Position numbers and translations under genes: made by a program
Notes under the pieces: generated by a model
Seen by the model: the letters and a program-made list of their open reading frames with translations, nothing else
Database searches by the model: none
What the model was told of the DNA's origin: nothing
In this document: in pieces, positions 1 to 8,620 of the stretch
Numbering within the stretch: position 1 is the stretch's first letter
Layout: each line of letters opens with the position of its first letter
Origin: Lachnospiraceae bacterium NE2001
GTDB taxonomy: Bacteria > Bacillota > Clostridia > Lachnospirales > Lachnospiraceae
DNA length: 64,000 nt
Reading direction: 5' to 3'
Assembly (NCBI GenBank): GCA_900110635.1
Contig: FOEK01000007.1
Span: forward strand, 62,001 to 126,000

Positions 1-536
1 ACCTCTTCTACCTCTGCGTCGTGCTCATCCCAGATATTTCCAACAATCTCTTCAAGCACATCCTCCAGCGTTACCAATCCATCTGTCTGACCATATTCAT
101 CAAGAACTATGGCCATATGCTTTTTCTCCTTCTGCATCTTCTTTAGAAGCTTCAGTGTGTCAAATGCGGGATGAATAAATAGCGCCTCTTCCATCAGTTC
201 ATTAACCGGCGTATCCGGCTGATGGATATACTGCTTAGTCATATCCTTCAAATGAAGTATACCAACTATATTATCTATATCCTCTTCGAATACAGGATAA
301 CGGGAATAACCACTCTCCAGGCAGTCCTCGATGATGTCTTTAACCTGCGCGTCAAAACTAACCGCATATATCTTGCTGCGGTTAGTCATAATCTCACGAA
401 CCTCCATATCGTCGAGATCAAGGATGTTAGATATCATTTCAACCTCATCCTCCTGAATGAAACCTGACTTCTGCCCCTCTTCAACCATAGAGAGAATCTC
501 TTCCTCGACCTGTTCTTCGTCTTTCTTCTTAAACAT
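1..536 (-). CDS. CBS-domain protein, CorC/TlyC type (C-terminus off window)
   Basis: Open frame read from ATG at 536 down to base 1 with no stop, so the gene is cut by the window edge. The protein starts MFKKKDEEQVEEEI and has the short form of the CorC/HlyC family, with no DUF21 membrane domain ahead of the CBS pair. A first CBS repeat follows the VREIMTNRSKI segment (about residues 47-110). A second CBS repeat holds the DEYGQTDGLVTLEDVLEEI region near residues 148-167, which is the family signature. The ATG is preceded by GGAG. Members are linked to metal-ion efflux or membrane-protein accessory roles; the exact role here is unknown. The C-terminal CorC_HlyC transporter-associated domain would lie outside the window. 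Confidence 0.85.
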   Translation of the reverse strand, partial: MFKKKDEEQVEEEILSMVEEGQKSGFIQEDEVEMISNILDLDDMEVREIMTNRSKIYAVSFDAQVKDIIEDCLESGYSRYPVFEEDIDNIVGILHLKDMTKQYIHQPDTPVNELMEEALFIHPAFDTLKLLKKMQKEKKHMAIVLDEYGQTDGLVTLEDVLEEIVGNIWDEHDAEVEE

Positions 537-594
537 AAATCTCCTATATACATTCAGTCGTAATCGTCAACTGAACATAAACTCGTGATACTAC

Positions 595-600
595 ATTATA
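595..600 (-). promoter_or_regulatory. Candidate -10 box for the CBS-domain gene
   Basis: A perfect TATAAT on the minus strand, about 60 bases ahead of the ATG at 536. The -35 region is weak, and a TTGACA lies too far upstream (near 633-643) to pair with it properly. Promoter position is an inference from this box only. Confidence 0.3.
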
Positions 601-669
601 TCATAGATTGTGTTGAATTAACACTCATAACTTACTGTCAATCAAGTAATATTATTTGTATTTTTCGGA

Positions 670-1848
670 TCAATCCACAAGATAATTCTTAGCAAAAACT
701 TCTTTTCCGTCCTTGAAGTATATTCGTTCAACACGGCGAGATATATTACATACAGCCTCATAATTAAAGCTGTTAGCAGGTTCTGCTATTTCCTCAACTG
801 AAATGCTATTCTCCCCCTGAGTTCCGAAGAGAACAACCTCGTCTCCAACCTTTACCTTTTCAAACTCAAACTTTCCTTCATCGATACCAGTTACATCCAC
901 CATAATCTGATCCATACATACGCGACCAATTATTGGAGCATACTCTCCGTGAATCAAAACTCGGCCAAGATTTGAAAGAGCTCTCGGATAACCATCAGCA
1001 TACCCCACTGATACAGTGGCAACTCTGGTATCCTTCTCAGTTACGTAAGACCAGCCGTAGCCCACTCCTCTTCCCGCAGGCAGAGTCTTAACGTGAATAA
1101 CCTTGGACTTAAGTGACATTGCAGGCTTCAGCACCACAGACTTATCAATTTCCTCTGATGGGTAGAGACCATAAATCACGATTCCGAGACGCACCATATC
1201 AAAACCTTCAGAATGAATCTCCATAGCACCTGCACTGTTATCTATATGTCTTATCTTAAATGCAGCACCTCTCTTTTCCATTTCAGAGACAAACCAGGAA
1301 AATCTGTCATACTGGGTTTTTGCATCATTCTTATCTATATAATCAGCTTTTGCATAATGAGTGAAGATGCCTTCAACATCAAGACCTTCCATCTGATAAA
1401 TCTTCATCGCCGCAGCTACACCTTCATCATCACACTGGAAGCCGATACGGCTCATTCCAGAGTCAACCTTGATGTGCACCTTTGCCTTCTTGCCATCCTT
1501 AGTAGCAAATCGAGACAAAGTATCTGCCTCCTGAACATCATATATTGCCAGCGTAATATCGTGATTAATAGCAATAACAAAGTCCGACTCATCCGTATAT
1601 CCAAGTATCAGAATTGGAGTTTCTATGCCTGCATTTCTAAGTTCCACTGCTTCATCTATACAAGCCACTGCATAGTAATCTGCTATATCACTAAACTCCT
1701 TTGCCAGCTGTACTGAACCATGACCATATGCATCAGCCTTAATAACAAGACATACCTTTCTGTCAGTCGGATTAAGAGCCTTTACGGTCTCTATGTTATA
1801 TCTTATTGCATCTAAATCAATATCTGCTTCAACTCTCCTAAATATCAT
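670..1848 (-). CDS. alr: Alanine racemase
   Basis: PLP-dependent racemase that converts L-alanine to D-alanine for peptidoglycan precursors in the cytoplasm. The PLP-binding lysine is in VIKADAYGHG (about residues 35-44). The C-terminal beta domain carries GVGYGWSY and VCMDQIMVDV, both typical of Alr. ATG at 1848 is chosen because AAAGGTGAG lies just upstream; the in-frame GTG at 1857 sits inside that ribosome binding site. Length about 392 residues is normal for the family. It is read separately from the citrate-synthase-like gene upstream, from which it is parted by a terminator. Function call is secure. Confidence 0.97.
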   Translation of the reverse strand: MIFRRVEADIDLDAIRYNIETVKALNPTDRKVCLVIKADAYGHGSVQLAKEFSDIADYYAVACIDEAVELRNAGIETPILILGYTDESDFVIAINHDITLAIYDVQEADTLSRFATKDGKKAKVHIKVDSGMSRIGFQCDDEGVAAAMKIYQMEGLDVEGIFTHYAKADYIDKNDAKTQYDRFSWFVSEMEKRGAAFKIRHIDNSAGAMEIHSEGFDMVRLGIVIYGLYPSEEIDKSVVLKPAMSLKSKVIHVKTLPAGRGVGYGWSYVTEKDTRVATVSVGYADGYPRALSNLGRVLIHGEYAPIIGRVCMDQIMVDVTGIDEGKFEFEKVKVGDEVVLFGTQGENSISVEEIAEPANSFNYEAVCNISRRVERIYFKDGKEVFAKNYLVD

Positions 1849-1896
1849 TTCACTCACCTTTTATAGTTTCACTTTTCAGAAAATCGCAACTAATAT

Positions 1897-1904
1897 ATTA
1901 TACC
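1897..1904 (-). promoter_or_regulatory. Extended -10 promoter of alr
   Basis: Minus-strand TGGTATAAT, an extended -10 element, starts right after the terminator hairpin of the upstream gene. No good -35 box is visible, which fits an extended -10 promoter. Confidence 0.45.
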
Positions 1905-1907
1905 ATA

Positions 1908-1936
1908 AAAAGAGACGCATTCACGCCTCTTTTTTT
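1908..1936 (-). terminator. Terminator after the citrate-synthase-like gene
   Basis: Minus-strand hairpin AGAGGCG-loop-CGTCTCT (one G-U pair) followed by TTTTT. It lies just past the stop of the gene ending at 1961. The arms are A/T-flanked on both sides, so it may work in both directions. Confidence 0.8.
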
Positions 1937-1960
1937 TGTTAGTCTTTGAATTATGTAAAC

Positions 1961-3325
1961 CTATTCTGTATATTCTTTATACTTCTGTTCAAGCTCCGTA
2001 TCAGTTATCATTGTGACACGACCTTCATCATATTGGGACATAACCCAGTCATAGATCTTATGGATAAGCTCGTCGTTTTTTGATAGTTCAGACTCACCGC
2101 ACTGCTTTCTATATTCATTTACCCAGAACGCAATACCTGCAACGCCTGAAGTATTGGTAATGGATACTCTTGGCGGACGATTCAGAAGTGCACCAGTATC
2201 AAAGATGTTGTAAATCTCTGGATTCTTCATCATTCCATCAGCGTGGATTCCTGCCCTTGTGAGATTGAAGTTACTTCCCACAAATGGAGTCATAGGCGGT
2301 ATCTGATAATCAGTTTCATTCTGGATATAGTCGGATATCTCAGTTATCACCTGGGTATTCATTCCATTTAAGGTTCCACGAAGTGATGCATATTCGAACA
2401 CCATAGCTTCAAGTGGAACATTTCCTGTTCTCTCACCTATTCCCAGAAGTGAACAGTTAACTGCGCTGGCTCCATACATCCAGGCGGTGGTTGCGTTTAC
2501 AACACCTTTGTAGAAATCATTGTGACCGTGCCACTCTATCATTTCAGATGGAACATCTGCATAGTGCTGAAGTCCGTAGATTATTCCTGAGACACTTCGA
2601 GGAAGGGCTGCTCCAGGATATGGAACACCGTAGCCCATGGTATCGCAGGCACGGATCTTAACTGGCACTCCGCTCTCCCTTGACAGCTTCATAAGACTAT
2701 TGGCAAATGGAACCACAAAGCCATAGAAGTCTGCACGGGTTATATCCTCAAAATGACATCTTGGACGAAGACCTGCCTCGATACACTCAGACACAATACC
2801 GAGATATTTATCAAGAGCCTGCTGACGTGTGAGTCCCATCTTATGGAATATATGATAGTCCGAGCAGCTCACCAGTATTCCCGTCTCCTGAATGCCAATG
2901 GACTTAACCAGTTCAAAGTCCTTCTGGGATGCACGGATCCAGGTGGTTATCTCTGGAAACTCATATCCCAGTTCAAGACATTTTTCAAGAGCCTTTCTAT
3001 CCTTTTCTGAATAGACAAAGAACTCTGTCTGTCTGATCATACCATTAGGGCCGCCCAGCTTATGAAGCAGCTCATATATGTGCACCATCTGCTCTGTAGT
3101 ATATGGAGCTCTGGACTGCTGGCCATCACGGAAAGTAGTATCAGTGATGAAGATATCCTCAGGCATATTTTCAGGAACACGTCTATAGTTAAATGCTATC
3201 TTAGGCGTTTCAGTATATGGAAACATCTCTCTGAAAAGCTCTGGCTCACTTACATCCTGAAGCTGATAAATATATGGATCCTGCTCCAGCTTATAGGTTT
3301 TCGTGCTAAGTACTATATCCTTCAT
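1961..3325 (-). CDS. DRE-TIM acyltransferase, probable Re-citrate or homocitrate synthase
   Basis: Member of the isopropylmalate/homocitrate synthase family that condenses acetyl-CoA with a 2-oxo acid. The metal- and substrate-binding motif DTTFRDGQQS is at residues 62-71 and the metal ligands HGHND at 266-270. About 454 residues with no LeuA-type regulatory domain, which argues against a classical leucine-pathway enzyme. Clostridia that lack ordinary Si-citrate synthase use a Re-citrate synthase of this family (described in Clostridium kluyveri) for glutamate synthesis; that assignment here is inference from overall resemblance. Start at ATG 3325 behind GGAG; an overlapping GTG at 3328 is less well spaced. 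Divergent from a LysR-type regulator, a likely control gene. Confidence 0.75.
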   Translation of the reverse strand: MKDIVLSTKTYKLEQDPYIYQLQDVSEPELFREMFPYTETPKIAFNYRRVPENMPEDIFITDTTFRDGQQSRAPYTTEQMVHIYELLHKLGGPNGMIRQTEFFVYSEKDRKALEKCLELGYEFPEITTWIRASQKDFELVKSIGIQETGILVSCSDYHIFHKMGLTRQQALDKYLGIVSECIEAGLRPRCHFEDITRADFYGFVVPFANSLMKLSRESGVPVKIRACDTMGYGVPYPGAALPRSVSGIIYGLQHYADVPSEMIEWHGHNDFYKGVVNATTAWMYGASAVNCSLLGIGERTGNVPLEAMVFEYASLRGTLNGMNTQVITEISDYIQNETDYQIPPMTPFVGSNFNLTRAGIHADGMMKNPEIYNIFDTGALLNRPPRVSITNTSGVAGIAFWVNEYRKQCGESELSKNDELIHKIYDWVMSQYDEGRVTMITDTELEQKYKEYTE

Positions 3326-3345
3326 CACTTTACTCCTTCATTTAA

Positions 3346-3353
3346 TTTATACC
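3346..3353 (-). promoter_or_regulatory. Extended -10 element of the citrate-synthase-like gene
   Basis: Minus-strand TGGTATAAAT lies about 20 bases ahead of the ATG at 3325. It sits in the 134-base divergent region shared with the LysR gene, where a LysR-type operator would be expected. I could not fix a clear T-N11-A site by eye. Confidence 0.35.
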
Positions 3354-3459
3354 ATTTAATCAAAAAACATATGTACAAGTTTTAGCAGATATTGTATTAT
3401 GTGTAAAGCGAATAAATATGATAATAATAATTCGTTTTTTCGATAATGAGGAGTTGTAT

Positions 3460-4314
3460 ATGGATATTGAAACACTTAGAACCTTTATCACGCTGGCTGA
3501 TACAAATAGCTTTACCAAGACAGCCAATCAGCTATTTGTTGCACAGTCTACTGTAACAAACAGAATAAATGAACTGGAAAAAGAACTGAAGATAAGTCTT
3601 TTCAACCGCACCAACAGAAGCGTTAAGCTTACTATAGAGGGGGAAAGATTTAAGATCTATGCGCAGAAAGTCCTGGACCTTACTGAGAACACACTGGCGG
3701 ATATGACAGCTGAACATAAGTACGAGAATCACATCAGAATAGGCAGCGCAGATTCCATATACGAGGGCCATCTTGCGCCTGAAATACAAAAATACAGAAA
3801 CAAGCATCCAGAAAATTCACTGAAGATCACTATCGGTCTTTCGAACCATCTGTTAGAGCAGCTTCAGGAGGATCTGCTTGATGCTGCATTTGTCTATATC
3901 CCACTTAAGAAGTCCTCCTTCCACTCTGAACTCTATAAGCAGGACAGGCTGGTTCTGGTCACTGATATTAACAACAAGAAATATCGTAAAGGAATAACTC
4001 AGCAGCAGCTGATCGAAGAAAATTACCTGATGTGCAACTTTGCACTTCAGGACGTAGGACAATATATCCGAAAGCTCTTCCCAAGGTTCCATCAGTTTGA
4101 GCTTGAGATTGATGACTGTATGAAAATAGTGCCATACCTCCTGGGAAAGGATAATTACACCTTCCTTCCAAAAGATATGGCAGATACATACATAAAAGAT
4201 AAGAAGCTACGAGAGATACCGCTTCTGGATTTTGATACTCCTATAATCAACAGTTATATAATCTATAAGGATTCCATGAAGGATATCATATCTAAGCTGA
4301 TAAAAATAAAATAA
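3460..4314 (+). CDS. LysR-family transcriptional regulator
   Basis: Transcription factor with an N-terminal winged helix-turn-helix (residues 1-60, MDIETLRTFITLADTNSFT and QSTVTNRINELEKEL) and a C-terminal LysR substrate-binding domain (about residues 90-284). The ATG at 3460 has GAGGAG six bases upstream; an earlier in-frame ATG at 3418 has no ribosome binding site and would add an isoleucine-rich tail. It is divergent from the Re-citrate/homocitrate-synthase-like gene, the usual arrangement for a LysR regulator and its target. The effector is unknown. 284 residues is normal. Confidence 0.93.
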   Translation: MDIETLRTFITLADTNSFTKTANQLFVAQSTVTNRINELEKELKISLFNRTNRSVKLTIEGERFKIYAQKVLDLTENTLADMTAEHKYENHIRIGSADSIYEGHLAPEIQKYRNKHPENSLKITIGLSNHLLEQLQEDLLDAAFVYIPLKKSSFHSELYKQDRLVLVTDINNKKYRKGITQQQLIEENYLMCNFALQDVGQYIRKLFPRFHQFELEIDDCMKIVPYLLGKDNYTFLPKDMADTYIKDKKLREIPLLDFDTPIINSYIIYKDSMKDIISKLIKIK

Positions 4315-4346
4315 TATAGTTTACATAACATCAAACGATGCTATTT

Positions 4347-6173
4347 TTATTTAAGCACATCCGGGATAGCATCAATAATATCCCTGGCCAGCATAGACCG
4401 TTCTCCCACTCTGTCCCTGGCCATATCTCCGGCCCTGCCATGCAGATGTACTGCTGTGCAGACCGTATCCTTAATTGAGCCGTTCTTATTCTGCGCCAGA
4501 AGACCTGCTATCATTCCAGCTAAAACATCTCCAGAACCGCCCTTCGACATCCCCGAATTTCCAGTGGTATTTACATATAATTCACAGTCTCTGGCGTAGC
4601 CCTCCATTCCCGGTTCATCATCGCCTGTGTTCTTATACGCCACAAGGGTTCTGGCATCCTTCAGAACAGTAATGATCCCCTCGCTATAGGATAGATTATA
4701 GGCCTGTTCCTTTTTATAATTCTTTAGAAAATCCATATCAGACTGATAGCCTAAACCACTGAGCATAAAGTCATAGGTCTGCTTATTATATCTGGACTTT
4801 ACGATCCGGAGCATCTCCATCATATGAGGAGTGATGATAACATTTCCAAGTCCCACCTTTGAAACAAAAGAACTAAAATGTATATCATTTTCACCACTGG
4901 ATATAATGTTGAGTGCATCCGCATCCAGAACAACCTTCTGCTTATCAGAAACAGTCTCAGCTAATACACTCAGCAGCTGAAGCGATATATCGCCGGTTCC
5001 AAGTCCTGGTCCTGCTAAAATGATATCTGCCCACTGTATAGATGCTTTATAATCCATTATAAATACTTCATCAAGACATTCCTTCTGCTTGTTCTTCAGT
5101 ATATTCTTTTTAGAAGACTCCTGTAGCCTTTCTGTATCATAGGTAAGCATCATTGCCTCAGGAAGCTTATCGCAAAGTATATCTCTATTCCTTATATCAG
5201 TAACAACCTTAACAAGCCCAGCGCCAACCCTGTAGGTAGCTTCCGCAGCCAAATATACAGCACCGTATACCTCCTTCGAGCCCGCAACGATCAGCACCTT
5301 TCCGTAGGTTCCCTTATTAGAATCTGACTTTCTTTTTGGAAGCCTGTCCTTTATTTCTGATTCATCAAATTCATAGCAGACATAGAGACTAACTCTATCT
5401 CTTAAAACAGCTGTCATATTGTCAGGATCAGACAAATGTCCAACCCCTTCCTTACTTAGTAATGAAGCCATCTCCTGCGGGGTTTTAGGAACAAATAAAC
5501 CAATACTTTCACAGTATATTTTACCTGCATACTCTCGGCCTTCATTTACCAGCATTCCATATTTAATATATTCAAATGTTATCGTAGCATCGCATCTTAC
5601 AGCAGTACCAAGTATATGACCCGTACCAGCACTTATTCCACTAGGTATATCTACTCCTACAACAATTGGACGAGACTCTTTTTCTAAAGCTGCACAGGAA
5701 TTAATTGCTTCAACCACTTCCTTTTGAATCCCGGACACCTCTCTTGTCAGCCCGACACCAAAGATACCATCAATTACTATACTATAGTGAGCTATATCCT
5801 CCAGCCTTCCACTGAAATCAACAAAAGTCACTCCGTGCTCCTTAGCCTTCTCTATCTCCGTCAGGTAAGACTCCGTCTTTCTACTGATGCCACCTATCTC
5901 ATAAATATAGGTATCATACCCTCTATCCTTCAGCATCCAGGAAGCAGCCACAGCATCGCCGCCATTGTTGCCACTCTCAACGATTGAAAGGATCTTTTTC
6001 TCAAAGACTTTATTTTCAGAATCTTTTGAAAAGCTCTTAGTTAGTAGCATTTCGATACTATCTGCAAGCTTCTCTGCCGCTTTCTCCATTAAAATAATCC
6101 CAGGAATCCCGAGAGACTCCTGGGTATATTTATCAACTATCTGTGCTTGTTTTCCCGTCAGATAATATTTCAT
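4347..6173 (-). CDS. nnr: Bifunctional NAD(P)H-hydrate epimerase / ADP-dependent dehydratase
   Basis: Metabolite-repair enzyme that converts damaged NADHX/NADPHX back to NAD(P)H in the cytoplasm. The N-terminal YjeF epimerase domain (about residues 1-230) has ESGNNGGDAVAASW, matching the family GNNGGDG loop. The C-terminal ribokinase-like dehydratase domain (about 290-608) ends with GNSGMSKGGSGDVLAG, the nucleotide and catalytic loop. The start MKYYLTGKQAQ at 6173 is preceded by GGAG. A longer frame reaching 6251 reads through a palindromic repeat (6187-6237) and is not believed. Both domains look complete. Follows the C39-like peptidase gene at short distance. Confidence 0.93.
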   Translation of the reverse strand: MKYYLTGKQAQIVDKYTQESLGIPGIILMEKAAEKLADSIEMLLTKSFSKDSENKVFEKKILSIVESGNNGGDAVAASWMLKDRGYDTYIYEIGGISRKTESYLTEIEKAKEHGVTFVDFSGRLEDIAHYSIVIDGIFGVGLTREVSGIQKEVVEAINSCAALEKESRPIVVGVDIPSGISAGTGHILGTAVRCDATITFEYIKYGMLVNEGREYAGKIYCESIGLFVPKTPQEMASLLSKEGVGHLSDPDNMTAVLRDRVSLYVCYEFDESEIKDRLPKRKSDSNKGTYGKVLIVAGSKEVYGAVYLAAEATYRVGAGLVKVVTDIRNRDILCDKLPEAMMLTYDTERLQESSKKNILKNKQKECLDEVFIMDYKASIQWADIILAGPGLGTGDISLQLLSVLAETVSDKQKVVLDADALNIISSGENDIHFSSFVSKVGLGNVIITPHMMEMLRIVKSRYNKQTYDFMLSGLGYQSDMDFLKNYKKEQAYNLSYSEGIITVLKDARTLVAYKNTGDDEPGMEGYARDCELYVNTTGNSGMSKGGSGDVLAGMIAGLLAQNKNGSIKDTVCTAVHLHGRAGDMARDRVGERSMLARDIIDAIPDVLK

Positions 6174-6186
6174 ACAAATCTCCAAA

Positions 6187-6237
6187 TGTGCAGATAGGGA
6201 CAGACCTATGTGCAAAAGGGACTGTCCCCATTGCACA
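6187..6237. repeat. Palindromic repeat, GGGACAGACC family, copy 1
   Basis: Contains TGTGCA twice in direct order (6187 and 6209) and the inverse TGCACA at 6232, with GGGACAGACC and its partner GGGACTGTCCCC between. The same units recur at 43653-43703 and 46516-46589. It fills the gap between the C39-like gene and nnr and can form a hairpin. No transposase is nearby. Confidence 0.75.
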
Positions 6238-6250
6238 TTCCCAAGGCACA

Positions 6251-7225
6251 TTATAGTTTGCCGAGGGCGTAGATCTTGTTGATGTCGCCAGCGATAACGT
6301 CGTATGGCCAGTATTTGCAGCTTCGCTCGTAGGAGCCTGGATCATTGACCATAAATCCGTTCTCGTTGTATCCGTATATAACTATGAAATGTCCCGCTCC
6401 AGAGTGGGTGAAGTTTCCGTAATGAACGCTTAGCACTAACATTTCATTATTATCTATATGGGCCTTCATATCAGATTCGTTGTTGGTTATCTCATTGCAG
6501 TATAGACCGAAATCTGAGCAGCCAACTGTAAATAACGCGTGGGATGTACCACAGCCCTTTACATAGTAGTTATGGTTCATACTATATGTTGCAACAAGCG
6601 GAGGTGACGCATTTGTTATGTCAGTAAGCGCAGTGATTACCATAGCAAAACTGGTAGGTCCACAGGCAGATGACTTCATAGTACCTGTACCATAAGGGTA
6701 AGTAGCCCAACGTGAATCATACTGCAGGAAAAGCGGATGCTTGGCATTAATCTCTGCATCTGTAAGAGTCAGCACCCACTCACCATTGGTCTGAACCTGG
6801 TTCATACTGGATACAACCTCGATACCGTTATAATTAACTGCATCTCTGCTGCTCCAGGCTTCCTTCTCAGCCTGAGCTATGATGGCTTCATCATCGTCGG
6901 AGAGATCGCCATCATAATAAACTTCTGGCGCATCCTCCTCTGCATTACCAATCATGTCATCGTACTCTTCGTCGTCCTCAGAGAGCTCCTGAACCACCTC
7001 AGTGCTCTGTTCCACAAACTCACGAGTGGACTGAGACTTCTGGTATTCGGCGAGAAGCATCTGATTGATTTCCTCCTCTTTTGAAAGAGTGGCTTCAGTA
7101 GACTGCTCCTCTTCCCGAGCCTGCTGAGTCTTCTTGCTCTCTGACAGAAGAGACAGAACAACAACAATGATCATAACAAGAGGCATTATTAAAAATATAA
7201 GAATTTTCTTCTTTTTACCGCTCAT
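6251..7225 (-). CDS. Membrane-anchored C39-like peptidase domain protein
   Basis: Extracytoplasmic cysteine-peptidase-like protein, 324 residues. An uncleaved N-terminal membrane segment (about residues 8-27) follows a lysine-rich start. Then comes an acidic, Gln/Glu-rich linker (30-125). The C-terminal peptidase C39-2 fold (about 163-320) has candidate catalytic Cys188 in SACGPTS, His279 in GAGHFIVIYG and Asp295 in NDPGS. All three papain-like residues appear present. The substrate is unknown; related proteins act on peptides at the cell surface, and this one is not next to an ABC bacteriocin exporter. It lies 20 bases after the phenylacetate-CoA ligase gene, so the two are probably co-transcribed. 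Confidence 0.8.
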   Translation of the reverse strand: MSGKKKKILIFLIMPLVMIIVVVLSLLSESKKTQQAREEEQSTEATLSKEEEINQMLLAEYQKSQSTREFVEQSTEVVQELSEDDEEYDDMIGNAEEDAPEVYYDGDLSDDDEAIIAQAEKEAWSSRDAVNYNGIEVVSSMNQVQTNGEWVLTLTDAEINAKHPLFLQYDSRWATYPYGTGTMKSSACGPTSFAMVITALTDITNASPPLVATYSMNHNYYVKGCGTSHALFTVGCSDFGLYCNEITNNESDMKAHIDNNEMLVLSVHYGNFTHSGAGHFIVIYGYNENGFMVNDPGSYERSCKYWPYDVIAGDINKIYALGKL

Positions 7226-7244
7226 AATAGTCCTTCAAACAATT

Positions 7245-8564
7245 TTAGTCGTGGAGCTTTCTCTTGTCCACTACGCGGACCGCCTTGCCCTCGCTTCGAA
7301 CGACAGACTTAGGTGGAAGCAGGTGCATCTTAGGTCTGATACCAAGCATTTGAACCATAGCGCCTGTAAGAGACTTGCGTGCATTTTCAAGATCAGAGTC
7401 CTCACGCATAGCCTTGAACTGCTCCTCAGAAAGCTCAACATTTATATCAAATGTATCTTCATTTCCAATACGATCTACCATTATCTGATAGTTTGGTGTG
7501 TATCCGCACTTCAGAAGAACTGTCTCGATCTGGGATGGGAATACATTGACACCACGGATGATCATCATATCATCTGAACGTCCCTTTGGCTTGCACATCT
7601 TGATATGTGTACGTCCGCAAGAACACTTTTCTCTCTTGAGTACTACAAGGTCACGGGTTCTGTATCTAAGAAGTGGAAATGCTTCTTTATCCAGTGAGGT
7701 GAATACAAGCTCACCCTCTGTTCCCTCTGGAAGAACCTCGCCTGTATCAGGATCGATAACCTCAGCGTAGAAATGATCCTCATTTATATGCATTCCTGTC
7801 TGAGCTTCACATTCAAATGAAACTCCAGGTCCGCTTATCTCAGTAAGACCATAGATGTCATATGCCTTTATTCCAAGACTCTGCTCTATGCTGTGTCTCA
7901 TTTCCTCTGTCCAAGGCTCTGCTCCGAAGATACCAGCCTTAAGGTTGATATCGTCTGCAGTCATACCCATCTCGTGAAGCTTCTCGCCGATATAAGCAGC
8001 GTAGGATGGAGTACAGCAGAGAATCGTTGAGTTAAGATCCTTCATAAACTGAATCTGTCTTTCGGTATTACCAGATGACATAGGGATTGTAAGACATCCA
8101 ACCTTGTGAGAACCGTCGTGAAGTCCGGCACCACCTGTGAAAAGACCATAGCCATAAGCTACCTGGACAACATCCTTCTTTGAACCGCCAGCTGCAACAA
8201 TAGCTCTTGCACAGCACTCAGCCCAGAGGTCGATATCATTTTGTGTGTAAAATGCTACGACTCTTCTTCCTGTTGTTCCACTTGTAGAATGAATACGAAC
8301 ACAATCTTTAACCGGACGACACAGAAGTCCATAAGGATAAGCCTCTCTCAGGTCGTTCTTTGTAAGGAATGGAAGCTTTGAGATATCCTCCATAGACTTG
8401 ATATCCTCTGGTGTAACACCCTTCTCATCCATCAGATTGCGGTAATATTCATTATTGTCATAAACATACTTTACCTGTTTTAAAAACTTCTCCTCCTGAA
8501 GAGCCTTAATCTGCTCCACAGGCATTGTCTCGATTTCCTCTTGAAAATACATTTTCTTTGCCAT
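7245..8564 (-). CDS. paaK: Phenylacetate-CoA ligase
   Basis: AMP-forming ligase of the adenylate-forming superfamily, 439 residues, the normal PaaK size. The phosphate-binding loop HSTSGTTGR is at residues 92-100. YGLTEISGPGV and the C-terminal region with RSDDMMIIRGVNVFP match PaaK. It activates aryl-acetic acids (phenylacetate, possibly indoleacetate) with CoA. No aerobic paa ring-oxidation genes are present; in gut Clostridia such single paaK genes are usually tied to oxidative amino-acid fermentation with 2-oxoacid oxidoreductases, which I do not see in the window. ATG at 8564 is preceded by AGGAGG. It follows licD by about 56 bases. Confidence 0.93.
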   Translation of the reverse strand: MAKKMYFQEEIETMPVEQIKALQEEKFLKQVKYVYDNNEYYRNLMDEKGVTPEDIKSMEDISKLPFLTKNDLREAYPYGLLCRPVKDCVRIHSTSGTTGRRVVAFYTQNDIDLWAECCARAIVAAGGSKKDVVQVAYGYGLFTGGAGLHDGSHKVGCLTIPMSSGNTERQIQFMKDLNSTILCCTPSYAAYIGEKLHEMGMTADDINLKAGIFGAEPWTEEMRHSIEQSLGIKAYDIYGLTEISGPGVSFECEAQTGMHINEDHFYAEVIDPDTGEVLPEGTEGELVFTSLDKEAFPLLRYRTRDLVVLKREKCSCGRTHIKMCKPKGRSDDMMIIRGVNVFPSQIETVLLKCGYTPNYQIMVDRIGNEDTFDINVELSEEQFKAMREDSDLENARKSLTGAMVQMLGIRPKMHLLPPKSVVRSEGKAVRVVDKRKLHD

Positions 8565-8620
8565 TTAAAAAAACCTCCTCTGGCATATTATATAATTCAG
8601 GATAACCCCGATATAAGTTC

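Noticed and set aside
1213-1716. 167-codon plus-strand frame over alr
   Set aside because: It lies opposite the conserved alanine racemase frame, has no ribosome binding site and no protein-like composition.
6173-6251. N-terminal extension of nnr to 6251
   Set aside because: The extra residues are translated palindromic repeat; GGAG and a family-typical start sit at 6173.
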